A stretch of 64,000 nt of DNA from Parus major (lineage: Eukaryota > Chordata > Aves > Passeriformes > Paridae): assembly GCF_001522545.3 (NCBI RefSeq), contig NC_031773.1, forward strand, positions 41,895,494 to 41,959,493, written 5' to 3'. The stretch's first letter is position 1. Each line of letters begins with the position of its first letter. The notes beneath the pieces are model-generated. The model was given only the letters and a program-made list of their open reading frames with translations. It was not told the DNA's origin and searched no databases. The translations under genes and the position numbers were made by a program. Positions 63,641-64,000 of this stretch are shown one piece after another.

Positions 63641-64000
63641 ATCATGATTTAGATTATTAAATTACTAGTGCAAATACAGAACTCAAGCATATTTTTATAT
63701 CTTGTCTAAAATTAAAATGCAAACCAGCCCTTTTACCAGTCCTTGGGATATGGATTTATTTTAATCTTTGACGACTTTTACAGACTAAAATCTGGTAACA
63801 TTTCTCAGGGGAAAAATGAAAAAGTTTGTTTGAAAAAAGTTTACAAAATGTCTTAGAAAATGTAATTTTGTAGCATATTCTTGGTTGTCTGAAGCACAGC
63901 ACATTATTTAAAAAAAGGTCTGCTCACTTTGCAAGACTAAAATCTAGAGCAGACCTCCTTCTAAGCTTGGTGAACACTTAGTCTTATGTTTTTATGTCTA
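63641..64000. other. A+T-rich DNA at window end
   Basis: No further LINE sequence recognised upstream (minus-strand sense) of 63640; no gene seen. Confidence 0.4.

Noticed and set aside
1..64000. tRNA, rRNA, microRNA, snoRNA genes or a CRISPR array
   Set aside because: None recognised by eye; structured small RNAs could be missed without a covariance-model search, and CRISPR arrays are not expected in a vertebrate genome.

Overview
The window reads as vertebrate nuclear DNA from a bird, probably a passerine. The evidence is several CR1 LINE remnants (the dominant avian retrotransposon), long terminal repeats that resemble avian endogenous retrovirus LTRs, no primate- or rodent-type SINEs, low overall repeat density, and A+T-rich composition (about 60% by eye). 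Passerine rather than another bird is a guess from LTR style and the frequent GGTTT/AAACC simple sequence.

I found no convincing protein-coding gene, tRNA, rRNA, known small RNA or CRISPR array. Open frames are short, lie on both strands at random, carry homopolymer runs and match no family I recognise. The window is best read as intergenic DNA or the inside of a very long intron. A splice-flanked block at 27-114 is the only exon-like structure, and it has stops in all three frames.

Layout: 1-23.6 kb is mostly unique A+T-rich DNA with a few G+C-richer patches and some stretches with the look of conserved enhancers (best at 6950-7640). At 23.64-24.90 kb is a compound locus: a G+C-rich segment, an exact array of 41 nine-base units that is open in all six frames and spells collagen-like Gly-X-Pro on both strands, and then an antisense LTR. 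At 29.4-30.27 kb lies a 5'-truncated plus-strand CR1 with the FADDTKL reverse-transcriptase motif. At about 32.64-33.77 kb is a much older CR1-type ORF2 body, visible only as protein fragments in shifting frames. At 37.6-37.85 kb is the 3' part of an avian ERV LTR, with a second possible LTR tail at 36.93-37.09 kb. At 42.53 kb is an antisense CR1 3' end. At 51.07-51.48 kb is a well-formed antisense solo LTR. At 63.24-63.64 kb is another old CR1 reverse-transcriptase remnant on the minus strand.

Nothing here works together as a pathway. The story is layered retrotransposon decay plus local tandem amplification. I did not find a convincing new biological system; the array beside the LTR and the two cryptic CR1 coding fossils deserve the closest look. 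All identifications come from reading the sequence; no database was searched.
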